A stretch of 64,000 nucleotides of DNA from Bdellovibrio sp. ArHS (GTDB lineage Bacteria; Bdellovibrionota; Bdellovibrionia; Bdellovibrionales; Bdellovibrionaceae), in assembly GCF_000786105.1 (NCBI RefSeq), contig NZ_JTEV01000011.1, positions 62,001 through 126,000 on the forward strand, given 5' to 3'. Below, piece by piece: positions 7,091 through 15,348 of this stretch. Numbering within the stretch: position 1 is the stretch's first letter; every line of letters starts with the position of its first letter. The translations under genes and the position numbers were made by a program. The notes below the pieces were generated by a model. It saw only the letters and a list, made by a program, of their open reading frames with translations. It had not been told where the DNA came from and made no database searches.

Positions 7091-9616
7091 ATGCAAAAGA
7101 AAAAACTCCTCAACGGCACCATCAAAAGACATCCAGACGGATTCGGATTCTTTATTCCTGACGACCCTGAACATCCTGACGTATACATCCCCCGCCATTC
7201 TATGGAAGGGATTATGACTAACGACAAAGTGGCCGTAGAAGTTTTCCCGGAAAAAGGCACCGAGCGTTTCCGCGGAGAAATCATTCGCGTTCTGAACCGT
7301 GGAACAAAGACCGTGGTGGGACGCTTTTACCGCATGAATGATCGTGTCGGCGCCATACGCGATGAAGGCAAAGGGTGGGGCCAAGATCTTAAGATCAAGA
7401 TCGAGGACTCTTCAAATGCCAAAGACAAAGAACTAGTCGCGGCTGAAATTCTTACGTATCCCGATGAGGGGAAGTCCTTCACAGGAAAGGTCACCGAAAT
7501 TATCGGGGACGCTTTAGATCCTTTGACCGATATTAAACGCGTGATCCGCTCAAACAATATCCCTCTCGAATTTTCCAAAAGCACACTGCGAGAAGCAGAA
7601 CAGTTTAACGAGATTCCGGACGAAAAAGACTTCAAAGGGCGCGTCGATCTTCGCGACAAAAACCTAATTACGATAGATGGCGCCACTGCCAAAGACTTTG
7701 ATGACGCCGTCTATGTTGAGGCGACGGAAGAGGGCTTCCTCTTGTATGTCGCGATTGCCGATGTCAGCCATTACGTCAAAGTCGGCAGCGCCATCGACAA
7801 AGACGCTTACGAACGCGGAACTTCGGTTTATTTTCCGAACTACGTGGTGCCCATGCTTCCAGAGGTGCTGAGTAACGGCCTTTGCTCGCTCAACCCCCAT
7901 GTTCCCCGTCTTTGCCTTGTCGCGGAAATGCTTTTTGACTTTACCGGAGAGCTTAAAACTTCGAAGTTCTATGAAGCCGTCATGGAAAGTAAAGCGCGAG
8001 TCACCTATGGTGAGGCGCAAGAAATCATCGATGGTGCGGACCTTGAAAAATTCAATCATGTTAAAGGAAACATCATTCTTTTAGCTGACTTAGCTAAGAT
8101 CTTGATGGCGAAGAGATTCAAAGAAGGTTCTTTGGATCTGGAAATCCCCGAAACCGAGTTGGTGATCGACGGCGCTGGCGTTCCGGTGGACATCCAGCGC
8201 TCAGAGCGTTTATTTTCGCACCGTCTGATCGAAGAAATGATGTTAGCGGCGAACGTCGCGGTGGCAAAATTTCTTTCCAGCAGAAATATTCCCGCCATGT
8301 ATCGGATTCACGAACCTCCCAATGAGCAGGCCATTGCTCTTTTGGAAAAATATTTGGCGAACTTCGGCGGAAAAGTAAAACTCAATCAGGGAAAACTTCA
8401 AAAGCGCCTGACCAAAGCGCTGGAAGAGTTTGAAAATCGTCCTGAGGCTCAGATTCTGAATATTCTGACTTTGCGCTCTATGAGTCAGGCCAAGTACAGC
8501 ATGAACAACGTGGGCCACTTCGGTTTGGGCTTTGAATTTTACACTCATTTCACCTCTCCGATCCGGCGCTACCCCGACTTGATCGTGCATCGCCTTTTAA
8601 AAAATCAAGTCATGCCTCAGTCTCGCTATCGTCTGATGAGCGAAGACGATCTGTCTTCAGCTTCAACAATTCTATCGGCTGCGGAACAAAGATCCACAAA
8701 GGCCGAAAGACAAATTCACGCCATTAAAAAAGCCCGCTTTATGGAGAAGTTCGTGGGCCAGGAATTTGACGGCATGATCAGCTCTGTGGCGAAGTTCGGT
8801 ATTTTTGTCCTTCTCAGAGAATACGATATTGATGGCCTAGTCCGCTTGGACGACCTTGGTGGAGATCGCTATGAATACGACGAGGAAAATCTTCGTCTTG
8901 TGGCACGTCGATCAGGCTTCAGTTATAGCATCGGCGATATGATACGCATTCAGGTGTCCGCCGCGGACCCCGAATTGGGACAGATCAACTTTATCCCTGC
9001 TGGTTTAGAAATCGAAGATGGCGAAGAGGCCGAACAGACGAAGGCGGAAGTGTCTGCCGACAAGTTCTTAAAAAAGCTTCACAACCAGAACCGGGAAAAG
9101 CTTCAGGGCCGGAAAGAGCGGGAACACAGCAAACACGATCGCACGCATGGAAAAGATCGCGAAGATCGTCCTTTTAAAAAAGGTGGCTCCGCAAAAGGTC
9201 ACAAGAAACAGTCTTCTCGTTTTTTTGCCGACTCAAGACAGGAAAAAGAAGGCCAACAGCGCAAGCTAGAGAAGGTCGAGCGCAGTCAGGGATTCAAACC
9301 GCAGCCTCGTAAAGACGATGACCGAAAAGGACCCAACCCCGATCTGCTCAAAATGATCCTTGGTCCAGAGAAATATCGTCATCAGTCCGAGGAAACCTCT
9401 GCTAAGGACAAGCCCAAGCTGAGCAAAAAATTGATGTTTGCCGAACAGTCGAAACTTCGTGATAATGACGATTATTCGGAGAAGAATAGTGACAGCCTTA
9501 AAGACCGGAAGCCAGATCGGCAAAACACTAAAAAACGCGGCGAGAGTTCGAACGATCGTCGGGGTGTTCGCAAAGCACGGGTTTCATCAGGTCGCGGAAA
9601 AGGTAAAACTCGGTAA
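7091..9616 (+). CDS. rnr: Ribonuclease R
   Basis: This 841-residue 3'-5' exoribonuclease degrades structured RNA. Domains in order: cold-shock-type RNA-binding region (about 10-70, with RHPDGFGFFIPDD), a second OB region, the RNB catalytic domain (about 190-520) with IDGATAKDFDDAVY carrying the catalytic aspartates and the GLCSLNPHVPRLCLVAEM segment, then an S1 domain (about 560-640, ISSVAKFGIFVLL). The tail after about residue 650 is long, highly basic and low in complexity (Lys/Arg/Asp/Glu), longer than in most RNase R proteins and probably an RNA-binding extension. The last 128 bases, all within this tail, also encode the start of the next gene in another frame. Confidence 0.95.
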   Translation: MQKKKLLNGTIKRHPDGFGFFIPDDPEHPDVYIPRHSMEGIMTNDKVAVEVFPEKGTERFRGEIIRVLNRGTKTVVGRFYRMNDRVGAIRDEGKGWGQDLKIKIEDSSNAKDKELVAAEILTYPDEGKSFTGKVTEIIGDALDPLTDIKRVIRSNNIPLEFSKSTLREAEQFNEIPDEKDFKGRVDLRDKNLITIDGATAKDFDDAVYVEATEEGFLLYVAIADVSHYVKVGSAIDKDAYERGTSVYFPNYVVPMLPEVLSNGLCSLNPHVPRLCLVAEMLFDFTGELKTSKFYEAVMESKARVTYGEAQEIIDGADLEKFNHVKGNIILLADLAKILMAKRFKEGSLDLEIPETELVIDGAGVPVDIQRSERLFSHRLIEEMMLAANVAVAKFLSSRNIPAMYRIHEPPNEQAIALLEKYLANFGGKVKLNQGKLQKRLTKALEEFENRPEAQILNILTLRSMSQAKYSMNNVGHFGLGFEFYTHFTSPIRRYPDLIVHRLLKNQVMPQSRYRLMSEDDLSSASTILSAAEQRSTKAERQIHAIKKARFMEKFVGQEFDGMISSVAKFGIFVLLREYDIDGLVRLDDLGGDRYEYDEENLRLVARRSGFSYSIGDMIRIQVSAADPELGQINFIPAGLEIEDGEEAEQTKAEVSADKFLKKLHNQNREKLQGRKEREHSKHDRTHGKDREDRPFKKGGSAKGHKKQSSRFFADSRQEKEGQQRKLEKVERSQGFKPQPRKDDDRKGPNPDLLKMILGPEKYRHQSEETSAKDKPKLSKKLMFAEQSKLRDNDDYSEKNSDSLKDRKPDRQNTKKRGESSNDRRGVRKARVSSGRGKGKTR

Positions 9617-11165
9617 ATTCATCATTGAAAGACTGAATTCCGCCTCGGACATCGAAGCCCTTTCGATGCCCGAGCGCATGAGAATCAGTTTTGAAGAATT
9701 AGGCCCCACTTTCGTAAAACTGGGACAGCTGCTCGCCAGCCGCCCAGACCTTGTCCCCGAAGAATATGTCGCCGAATTTGAAAAGCTTCACGATCGCGTT
9801 CAACCACTGACTTTTGAAACCGTTGAGTCGGTACTGCGTGAAGAGTTCGGCAGTTCTCTTTATCAAAGATTTGCCAGCATCGATCCTGAACCCTTGGGTT
9901 CCGCCAGCATTGCACAAGTTCACCGTGCGCGACTGGCAACTGGCGAAGATGTCGTCATCAAAGTCCAAAGACCGGGGATTATTCAAACCATCAACGATGA
10001 TTTGAATGTTTTATACCTTTTGGCCGATTTATTAGTGACCTATATTCCTGAAACTCGACCCTACAATCCGGTAGGCATTGTTGACGAATATTTTCGTACG
10101 CTGGATTTGGAAACCAACTTCGTTGTCGAAGCCAATAATATCCGCCGCTTTCAGGAAAACTTCGCGAATAGCGACTATATCAAAGTTCCCAAGGTGTATC
10201 TTGATTACACCACCGAACGTGTTCTGGTAATGGAAGCCCTGAATGGCATTCCATTAAGTCAAGAGGGCGCTCTTCAACAACCCAACATTGATCCTAACGA
10301 AGTGATTCGCCGCGGTTTGCGCGCCTATCTTAAGATGGTCTTTGAAGATGGTCTTTTTCATGGCGATCTGCACGCTGGAAACTTCTTTATCATGCCCGAC
10401 AACCATATCGGCTTGATTGACTTCGGCGTGGTCGGCCGACTTAACACTCGCACCCAAGCAGCTATTGCCAATATGCTTCTTGCTTTGTCCAAAGAGGACT
10501 ATGAACGCCTAGCCTATGAATACGTAGACTTAGCGCCCTTCACTGATCGGGTAAATATAGACCTCTTTGCGAAAGATCTGCGAGAACTCATTGCCCCTTA
10601 TTTCGGTTTAACTTTGAAGAACGTCAATCTAGGTAAGATTCTGATGAAGTCATCCGGAATCGCCGCGCGCCACCACTTGCATGTTCCGACGGATTTAATG
10701 CTGTTTTTTAAGTCTATCGTTTCGATTGAAGGCATGGGACGCAAAATTCATAAAGATTTTGATTTTCTTCAATACTCATTGGAATTTGCTGGCGAGCTGG
10801 CGAAAACTCGTTTTGGTCCGGAACGTGTTTTAAATGATATGTCTCAAATGGCTCGGGAATCCAAAGCATTCTTGAACTCTTTGCCCCGTCAATTGAATTT
10901 CTTCCTTAGAAAGATCAATAGCCCCGACCATTCTTTCAGCCTGAAGGTGGGGGAAATTAAAGAACTCAAACGTTCCGTCGAAAGTTCTTCAAATCTTCTG
11001 TTCTTGGGTTTGATTATCGGTTCGTTGATTCTAAGTTCCTCTTATATCTTTGTCCACGATACGGGACGCCATATAGCGGGTATTCCCACAATGAGCTTTG
11101 TCGGTTATATCATCGCGGGCCTTCTGGGCATGATTTCCTTTTTGAACTATATTCGTAAACCCTAG
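9489..11165 (+). CDS. UbiB/AarF/ABC1-family atypical kinase
   Basis: A protein of 558 residues with UbiB-family hallmarks: the KxGQ motif in FVKLGQLLASRPDLVP, the Ala-rich loop GSASIAQVHRA in place of a P-loop, VIKVQRPG with the Lys, LFHGDLHAGNFFI with the catalytic-loop Asp and Asn, and IGLIDFGVVG with the metal-binding Asp. Two membrane helices at the C-terminus (LGLIIGSLILSSSYIF and SFVGYIIAGLLGMISF) fit an inner-membrane role in ubiquinone or other prenyl-lipid metabolism. I chose GTG 9489 because GGAGAAG lies seven bases upstream; ATG 9465 and TTG 9438 are in frame but have no ribosome site. The start overlaps rnr by 128 bases, implying coupled expression. Confidence 0.88.
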   Translation: MTALKTGSQIGKTLKNAARVRTIVGVFAKHGFHQVAEKVKLGKFIIERLNSASDIEALSMPERMRISFEELGPTFVKLGQLLASRPDLVPEEYVAEFEKLHDRVQPLTFETVESVLREEFGSSLYQRFASIDPEPLGSASIAQVHRARLATGEDVVIKVQRPGIIQTINDDLNVLYLLADLLVTYIPETRPYNPVGIVDEYFRTLDLETNFVVEANNIRRFQENFANSDYIKVPKVYLDYTTERVLVMEALNGIPLSQEGALQQPNIDPNEVIRRGLRAYLKMVFEDGLFHGDLHAGNFFIMPDNHIGLIDFGVVGRLNTRTQAAIANMLLALSKEDYERLAYEYVDLAPFTDRVNIDLFAKDLRELIAPYFGLTLKNVNLGKILMKSSGIAARHHLHVPTDLMLFFKSIVSIEGMGRKIHKDFDFLQYSLEFAGELAKTRFGPERVLNDMSQMARESKAFLNSLPRQLNFFLRKINSPDHSFSLKVGEIKELKRSVESSSNLLFLGLIIGSLILSSSYIFVHDTGRHIAGIPTMSFVGYIIAGLLGMISFLNYIRKP

Positions 11166-11177
11166 CGTGGAGAATAA

Positions 11178-11948
11178 ATGCAGCAGTTGTATTACGAACT
11201 CAGTGTCCTGGCCAAAGCTGTAAACTTTAAGAACTTATCTGCCGCCGCTTTGCACGTGGGTCTCAGTCAGCCGCAACTTTCCCGCATTATCGCTAAAATC
11301 GAAGATGAATTGAAAATTGTTCTTTTGGATCGCTCTGCTAAAAGAAAATCTGGATGGACCTCGGTGGCCTTCCAGCTTTCTGAAATCTTTGAAAAGTCCA
11401 TACGTCGCCTGGAAACAGAGCTGCAAAGTATCAGCAACAATCAGATGGTCGCGGAATTGCACATCGGCACGCTTGAAGGCATGGCGGACTTTGCTCTTAA
11501 TACTTCACGCCTTTGTTTTGAAGAAGTCGGCGTTAAGAAAATCACTCTGGATATTTTCGATCTGAATGAATTAGAAGCCAATTTTCTTTCAGGCAACCTG
11601 GATTTGATCTTTACATCCAAAACTCCGGGCCGGCAGAAGTTTTCTTATTTGGCAGAGCTAGGTTTTCAAAAATTAGACACAATTGAGTCCTCAAATAAAT
11701 TTGCGGTGTTAAGTTCATTCGAATATGGCCGTGCCAACAAAAAGGAACTGGAATCCTACCCGCATCTATTTGTTTCTAACTCTTTGGCGATGCGCCGGGC
11801 CTGGTTTGAAAAACACGGCGGCACGGGGCACCTGCCGACGGAAGCAAAACGTGGACGTGCAAAAGACGCTGAACCCGTCATGATGATTGGCTCTGAACTT
11901 CTCAGTCCGGTTTTATGGGAAAATATCACGCAAGCCCTGGAAGACTAG
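11178..11948 (+). CDS. LysR-family transcriptional regulator
   Basis: This 256-residue protein begins 12 bases after the UbiB-like gene, with a GGAGA site, so the two are probably cotranscribed. Residues 1-65 form a winged helix-turn-helix of LysR type (NFKNLSAAALHVGLSQPQLS, then RIIAKIEDELKIVLLDR). The rest resembles a shortened substrate-binding domain (AELHIGTLEGMADFAL, then LIFTSKTPG). At 256 residues it is about 40 shorter than usual LysR regulators, with the second subdomain reduced, so effector binding may differ. It could control its own operon, but nearby operators are not evident. A compact terminator overlaps its stop codon. Confidence 0.8.
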   Translation: MQQLYYELSVLAKAVNFKNLSAAALHVGLSQPQLSRIIAKIEDELKIVLLDRSAKRKSGWTSVAFQLSEIFEKSIRRLETELQSISNNQMVAELHIGTLEGMADFALNTSRLCFEEVGVKKITLDIFDLNELEANFLSGNLDLIFTSKTPGRQKFSYLAELGFQKLDTIESSNKFAVLSSFEYGRANKKELESYPHLFVSNSLAMRRAWFEKHGGTGHLPTEAKRGRAKDAEPVMMIGSELLSPVLWENITQALED

Positions 11949-11972
11949 GCCGCTTTTAGCGGCCTTTCTTTT
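11948..11972. terminator. Compact terminator overlapping the LysR stop codon
   Basis: GGCCGC (11948-11953), loop TTTTA, GCGGCC (11959-11964), then TTTCTTTT. The stem starts at the last base of the LysR stop codon and runs into the 3' end of the convergent gene, whose last codons lie at 11956 onwards. Confidence 0.8.
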
Positions 11973-13116
11973 GCGCAGTACCTTGATTCAACATATCGGC
12001 CACTTCCGCGGATTCATTGATCACACGCTGACTGATGGCAATGTGAGTATCGAAATAGCCGAAGCCCCGAATCATACGAGTATTCCAAAGATCCGGCGTC
12101 AGATTCTTAAGATTGTATTTCGCATTTTTATAAATCTCAGAACTCCATAGCTGATCCACTTTCAACTCTGAGCGATTCGACAAAACCCAACTTATCGCTG
12201 GTTGCGCCACGTGACAGCTGACGCAGTCCATATTCTCTGGATTGAAATTCTTAGGATTCTCGATACGGAAAGCCGAACGAATTTCCTCACGAATCATATC
12301 TTCCGTGCCACTTTCCAGACGCGAAGACTCGGCTACGATATTGTTAAAAGTGTCCGAACCTTTCGGAGCCGGTGAAATTCCACCGCCAGCAAAATGGTCA
12401 AAAGGAATTGCCACATTCACAAAAGCCTGCGATAGACGGCCACTTAAACGCGGAACAGGCAACATATCCATCTGACCATTCACGTATGAAAAACCCGCAA
12501 AAGCCCACATATCATCGGCGCCACGTAATACCATCACCGTGGCCCGAGTCAGATTGGCAAGGCCCGCGTATTTTTTTATGATGTTTTTGAAATCTGCCAG
12601 TGCAACACTTTGCTCACCTTGCGAAGACCAGGCCGGATGCACTTGCAAGGGTTGATACTGGGTATTTACGGAAAATTTTTTCTTCCACGCCTGAAGATCA
12701 ACCAGTAAATCCGCGAACTCAGCATCACTCAAAACATAAAAAGTGTGGATAGCGGCATCCACAGTCTTAAGGACTCCCTGGGGATCTTCTTCCAAAGGCT
12801 GCCACACCAAACGGATTTGCTTTTGACAGGCTTGAGGTGTCGGCAACGGAAAGCAGGGATCAATGCGAACACTGACTACTCTGAGAACTTCCGCTGCTTG
12901 CTCACGATTCACACTGAAAGCCAAAGGCGGCAAACGTTCCAAGATGGCCGTTGTCAAAAGAGCCCCGCCTTTCCCCTGATCCTGAAGGCTTAGCAACCCC
13001 CGTGAAGAGATATCGCGAGGTAAAGGCATCAAATAAGAAACATCGTTAAGATCCCAGGCCGCCTGTGCCTGAAAGGTCCATGCTAAAAAAAGAGGAAAAA
13101 TGAATTTCATTCCCAT
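11956..13116 (-). CDS. Secreted protein with a single CxxCH motif, unknown function
   Basis: The ATG at 13116 (MGMKFIFPLFLAWTF) follows GAGGG by six bases; the longer in-frame reading from 13161 would put a charged stretch before the signal peptide. The product is 386 residues with a Sec signal ending at AQAAWD. The mature chain has no family I recognise. A CVSCH motif lies in the last quarter (MDCVSCHVAQPAI), and two other cysteines occur in DPCFPLPTPQACQ. CxxCH is the attachment site of covalent c-type haem, and a downstream Met could be a distal ligand, so a mono-haem periplasmic protein is possible. The rest of the protein is much larger than a simple cytochrome c domain. Convergent with the LysR gene. 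Confidence 0.7.
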   Translation of the reverse strand: MGMKFIFPLFLAWTFQAQAAWDLNDVSYLMPLPRDISSRGLLSLQDQGKGGALLTTAILERLPPLAFSVNREQAAEVLRVVSVRIDPCFPLPTPQACQKQIRLVWQPLEEDPQGVLKTVDAAIHTFYVLSDAEFADLLVDLQAWKKKFSVNTQYQPLQVHPAWSSQGEQSVALADFKNIIKKYAGLANLTRATVMVLRGADDMWAFAGFSYVNGQMDMLPVPRLSGRLSQAFVNVAIPFDHFAGGGISPAPKGSDTFNNIVAESSRLESGTEDMIREEIRSAFRIENPKNFNPENMDCVSCHVAQPAISWVLSNRSELKVDQLWSSEIYKNAKYNLKNLTPDLWNTRMIRGFGYFDTHIAISQRVINESAEVADMLNQGTAQKKGR

Positions 13117-13254
13117 TAGGTGCCCTCGCCCTCGGGGTATTTCAACAAGATTCGCATCCACCCAGAGCTATTTCTTCTAAATGAAAAGGCGTTGAAAGAG
13201 GTCGTATTTCACAAGATCATTTACACGGCGCTTCAGTAAAATGTCGAAACGGAC

Positions 13255-13282
13255 AAACAAAAAAGCCACTCTGTCGAGTGGC
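13255..13282 (-). terminator. Terminator for the minus-strand gene at 13289-13858
   Basis: GCCACTC (13265-13271), loop TGTC, GAGTGGC (13276-13282). Read on the minus strand, the perfect 7-bp stem is followed by TTTTTTGTTTG. The remaining interval 13117-13254 shows no gene. Confidence 0.85.
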
Positions 13283-13288
13283 CTTCTA

Positions 13289-13858
13289 TTAAAGACAATA
13301 GTTATTTTCGCTGAAGTAGCGCTGACAAAGACTTCCGCCATTTTGACAATCGCTAGAAATATTCGACCAATAAGTGGCAGAACGGGAACATGTTCTACGA
13401 CCGCCATCCTTCACCGTAGCAATGAATTCACCTGCGGCGGTGATCTTGCCATTTTTAGTAAGTTTATAACTTACAATGTTTTTTCCCGGATCCAATAGCG
13501 GGCGTTGTAAAAGAGTCGCAATCCAAAGATTAATCTGCTTTTTCGTCCGGCCTTTCGCCGAATCATAGTCGACCGTCTTTGTTCTTTGCGATCCGTCCTC
13601 GTGACGAGCGACCAAGGTCACTTCATCGCCAGGAACTGAGGCAGGACCTACGAAGTAGTCGTACTCACCAGTCAGAAGAATTTCCTCTGTGCAGCGAAAA
13701 GATCCTGACGTGGGACCGCCCCCGATGCCACCATCACAGTGGACGAAGATTCTTCCTTCAGAAAGAACCGCGGTTCTTTCATTTCCGTTTTTAAAACCAA
13801 CTTCGGCGTAAGATGAAAACGAAAAGACCAAGACAGATAATGCCAGTACGAATTTCAT
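13289..13858 (-). CDS. Secreted cysteine-containing protein, unknown function
   Basis: This 189-residue protein has a clear signal peptide (MKFVLALSVLVFSFSSYA, cleaved before EVGF) and an AAGGAG ribosome site. The mature protein is beta-rich and Gly-rich in its first third (VHCDGGIGGGPTSGSFRC), and the C-terminal 40 residues hold four more cysteines (RTCSRSATYWSNISSDCQNG and GSLCQRYFSENNYC). Six cysteines in an exported protein suggest disulfides. No catalytic motif or known domain is visible. It forms its own transcript, with a terminator on the 3' side. Probably a periplasmic or prey-directed protein, but this rests only on export. Confidence 0.75.
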   Translation of the reverse strand: MKFVLALSVLVFSFSSYAEVGFKNGNERTAVLSEGRIFVHCDGGIGGGPTSGSFRCTEEILLTGEYDYFVGPASVPGDEVTLVARHEDGSQRTKTVDYDSAKGRTKKQINLWIATLLQRPLLDPGKNIVSYKLTKNGKITAAGEFIATVKDGGRRTCSRSATYWSNISSDCQNGGSLCQRYFSENNYCL

Positions 13859-13927
13859 AGACTCTCCTTGCTGTTCTCACTGTTGCATCGAGAGCGCGGG
13901 AGATCAACCCTGGAGTGCGAAAAAAAC

Positions 13928-13959
13928 AAAAAGGCCCCCCATAAGAGAGGCCTTTTTTT
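13928..13959 (-). terminator. Terminator for the flagellin gene at 13982-14815
   Basis: On the minus strand a hairpin with a GGCC/GGCC core (GGCCTCTC, loop TTAT, GGGGGGCC) is followed by TTTTTG. The stem has two mismatches. It lies 22 bases after the flagellin stop codon. Confidence 0.75.
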
Positions 13960-13981
13960 AGTACTTTCATGAATTTGACAA

Positions 13982-14815
13982 CTAGCCCAAAAGTTTTAGT
14001 GCCAATTGTTGCGACTGATTCGCCTGTCCCAGTACGGAAACCCCGGCTTGCAACAAGATATTATTTCTTGTCATCTCAGAAGTCTCAGCGGCGACGTCAG
14101 TATCTCTGATTCGCGAGTTGGCTGCTGACAAGTTCTCATCCGCGATCAACAAGTTGTTAGATGTTGATACTAGACGATTTTGAAGCGCACCAAAGTTCGC
14201 ACGAATCGCATTCACTGAAGTCAATGCCTGGTCGATAACATTCAAGCTCAGTTGAGCTCCTTCCTTTGTCCCCACGGATTCTGCCGTCAATCCCAAGGCA
14301 TCCACGGAGGCGTTGGCAGCACCAGAGTTAAAGCTGATTCTGTCGCGGAAAGCGTCGTTGTTTACGCCGACCTGAATATCAATCATTCCACCCGTACCGT
14401 TAAGCAGTTCGTAACCATTGAAAACCGTCGCTTCAGTGATACGCTGAATCTCGGATTTCAACTGTTGGTACTCAACGTCCAAAAACTTTCTTTCTGTTTC
14501 ACCAATTGTGTCAGATGAAGCTTGTACACCTAATTCTCTTAAACGAATGAGCATATTAGAAACTTCGTTCAAGCTGCCCTCTGCGACCTGCACCAAAGAA
14601 ATACCATCATTGGCATTTCTATTGGCCTGTCTTAAACCTCTGATTTGTCCCTTGAGGTTTTCGCTGATCGCAAGACCTGCGGCATCGTCCGCGGCCTGAT
14701 TGATTCTCATTCCAGAAGCCAATCGTGCCATTGAACGATTTGAGTTAATTTGTGTCATGTACAGGTTCTTCTGTGCATTCAACGCTGCCACATTGGTACC
14801 GATTCTTAATCCCAT
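13982..14815 (-). CDS. fliC: Flagellin
   Basis: A short flagellin of 277 residues, the filament subunit. The N-terminal D0/D1 helices (LRIGTNVAALNAQKNLYMTQ, then SGMRINQAADDAAGLAISEN) and the C-terminal D1/D0 helices (NLSAADSRIRDxDVAAE-type segment, MTRNNILLQAGVSVLGQANQ, ending LKLLG) are intact. There is almost no variable D2/D3 region, as is usual for short bacterial flagellins. The start ATG follows GGAGGATAGA. A five-codon leader ORF with its own ribosome site ends one base before this ATG. A second flagellin gene lies 533 bases upstream on the same strand; the two are clearly paralogous, consistent with the multi-flagellin filament of Bdellovibrio. Confidence 0.95.
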   Translation of the reverse strand: MGLRIGTNVAALNAQKNLYMTQINSNRSMARLASGMRINQAADDAAGLAISENLKGQIRGLRQANRNANDGISLVQVAEGSLNEVSNMLIRLRELGVQASSDTIGETERKFLDVEYQQLKSEIQRITEATVFNGYELLNGTGGMIDIQVGVNNDAFRDRISFNSGAANASVDALGLTAESVGTKEGAQLSLNVIDQALTSVNAIRANFGALQNRLVSTSNNLLIADENLSAANSRIRDTDVAAETSEMTRNNILLQAGVSVLGQANQSQQLALKLLG

Positions 14816-14816
14816 T

Positions 14817-14834
14817 CTATCCTCCGTGCTTCAT
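14817..14834 (-). CDS. Five-codon leader ORF before flagellin
   Basis: On the minus strand, GGAGGAAG (14839-14846) precedes ATG AAG CAC GGA GGA TAG, encoding MKHGG. The stop codon ends one base before the flagellin ATG, and the last two codons (GGA GGA) are themselves the flagellin ribosome-binding site. Ribosomes translating the leader would therefore sit on or clear the flagellin site. A role in coupling translation is inferred from this arrangement alone. Confidence 0.4.
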   Translation of the reverse strand: MKHGG

Positions 14835-15151
14835 AGTTCTTCCTCCGTGAAAAGTTGCCATCCATTGGCATAAGGCGCGATCCGTGCACCTGTTAAATTA
14901 ATAAACGGAACTTGCGATACAAGGTTCCACCTAACTTTTCGGAAAAACATGGCAACAGCTCGAGTCCAGATTTTTTCTTTTGTTTTTATTTTTCAGGAAA
15001 TTTTTTATTTTTGCTTTAGCGTGCACGCGCACGACTAAAAAGAAAGGCAAGAAAGTTCTCTTCAAGCAGAGAGCTCAGAGGCCGGGCCTTGAAAAACGGT
15101 GCGCTTTCGATCTGCGCAATTCATCACTCCCCGTCTATCTTCTGTGAAATT

Positions 15152-15346
15152 GAGGTCCGCCCGTAAGGGCGGCCTCGGTCGCAGGAAACAGATCAAATTG
15201 TCAGCTCTTAACAGAGCTTCGGGGCTTGTACACTCGGAACCGTCCTCAACGGACGATTCTCTTGAGGGTGATCTTGATCATTGAAGATAAGATCGGGAAC
15301 CAAAGTCATTTCGTCACCAGAGCTCTAGCAAGCTAGAGTTTAGCTG
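15152..15346. other. Hairpin-rich intergenic region between two flagellin genes
   Basis: The gene-free stretch 14835-15348 (about 510 bases) carries the leader of the left flagellin gene and the 3' flank of the right one. The part next to the right gene is full of stems: GAGG(T)CCGCCC-GTAA-GGGCGGCCTC at 15152-15176, CCTCAA...TTGAGG around 15243-15267, GATCTT...AAGATC around 15270-15294, and CTCTAGC-AA-GCTAGAG at 15323-15338. None has a good T-run on either strand. It could be a stable 3' UTR, processing signals, or a small RNA. The left half contains T/C-rich sequence without a recognisable sigma-28 box. Confidence 0.35.
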
Positions 15347-15348
15347 GA

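Noticed and set aside
15099-15284. A 61-codon reading frame between flagellins
   Set aside because: It lies over strong hairpins, has no ribosome site, and its composition is Arg/Ser-rich like random sequence.
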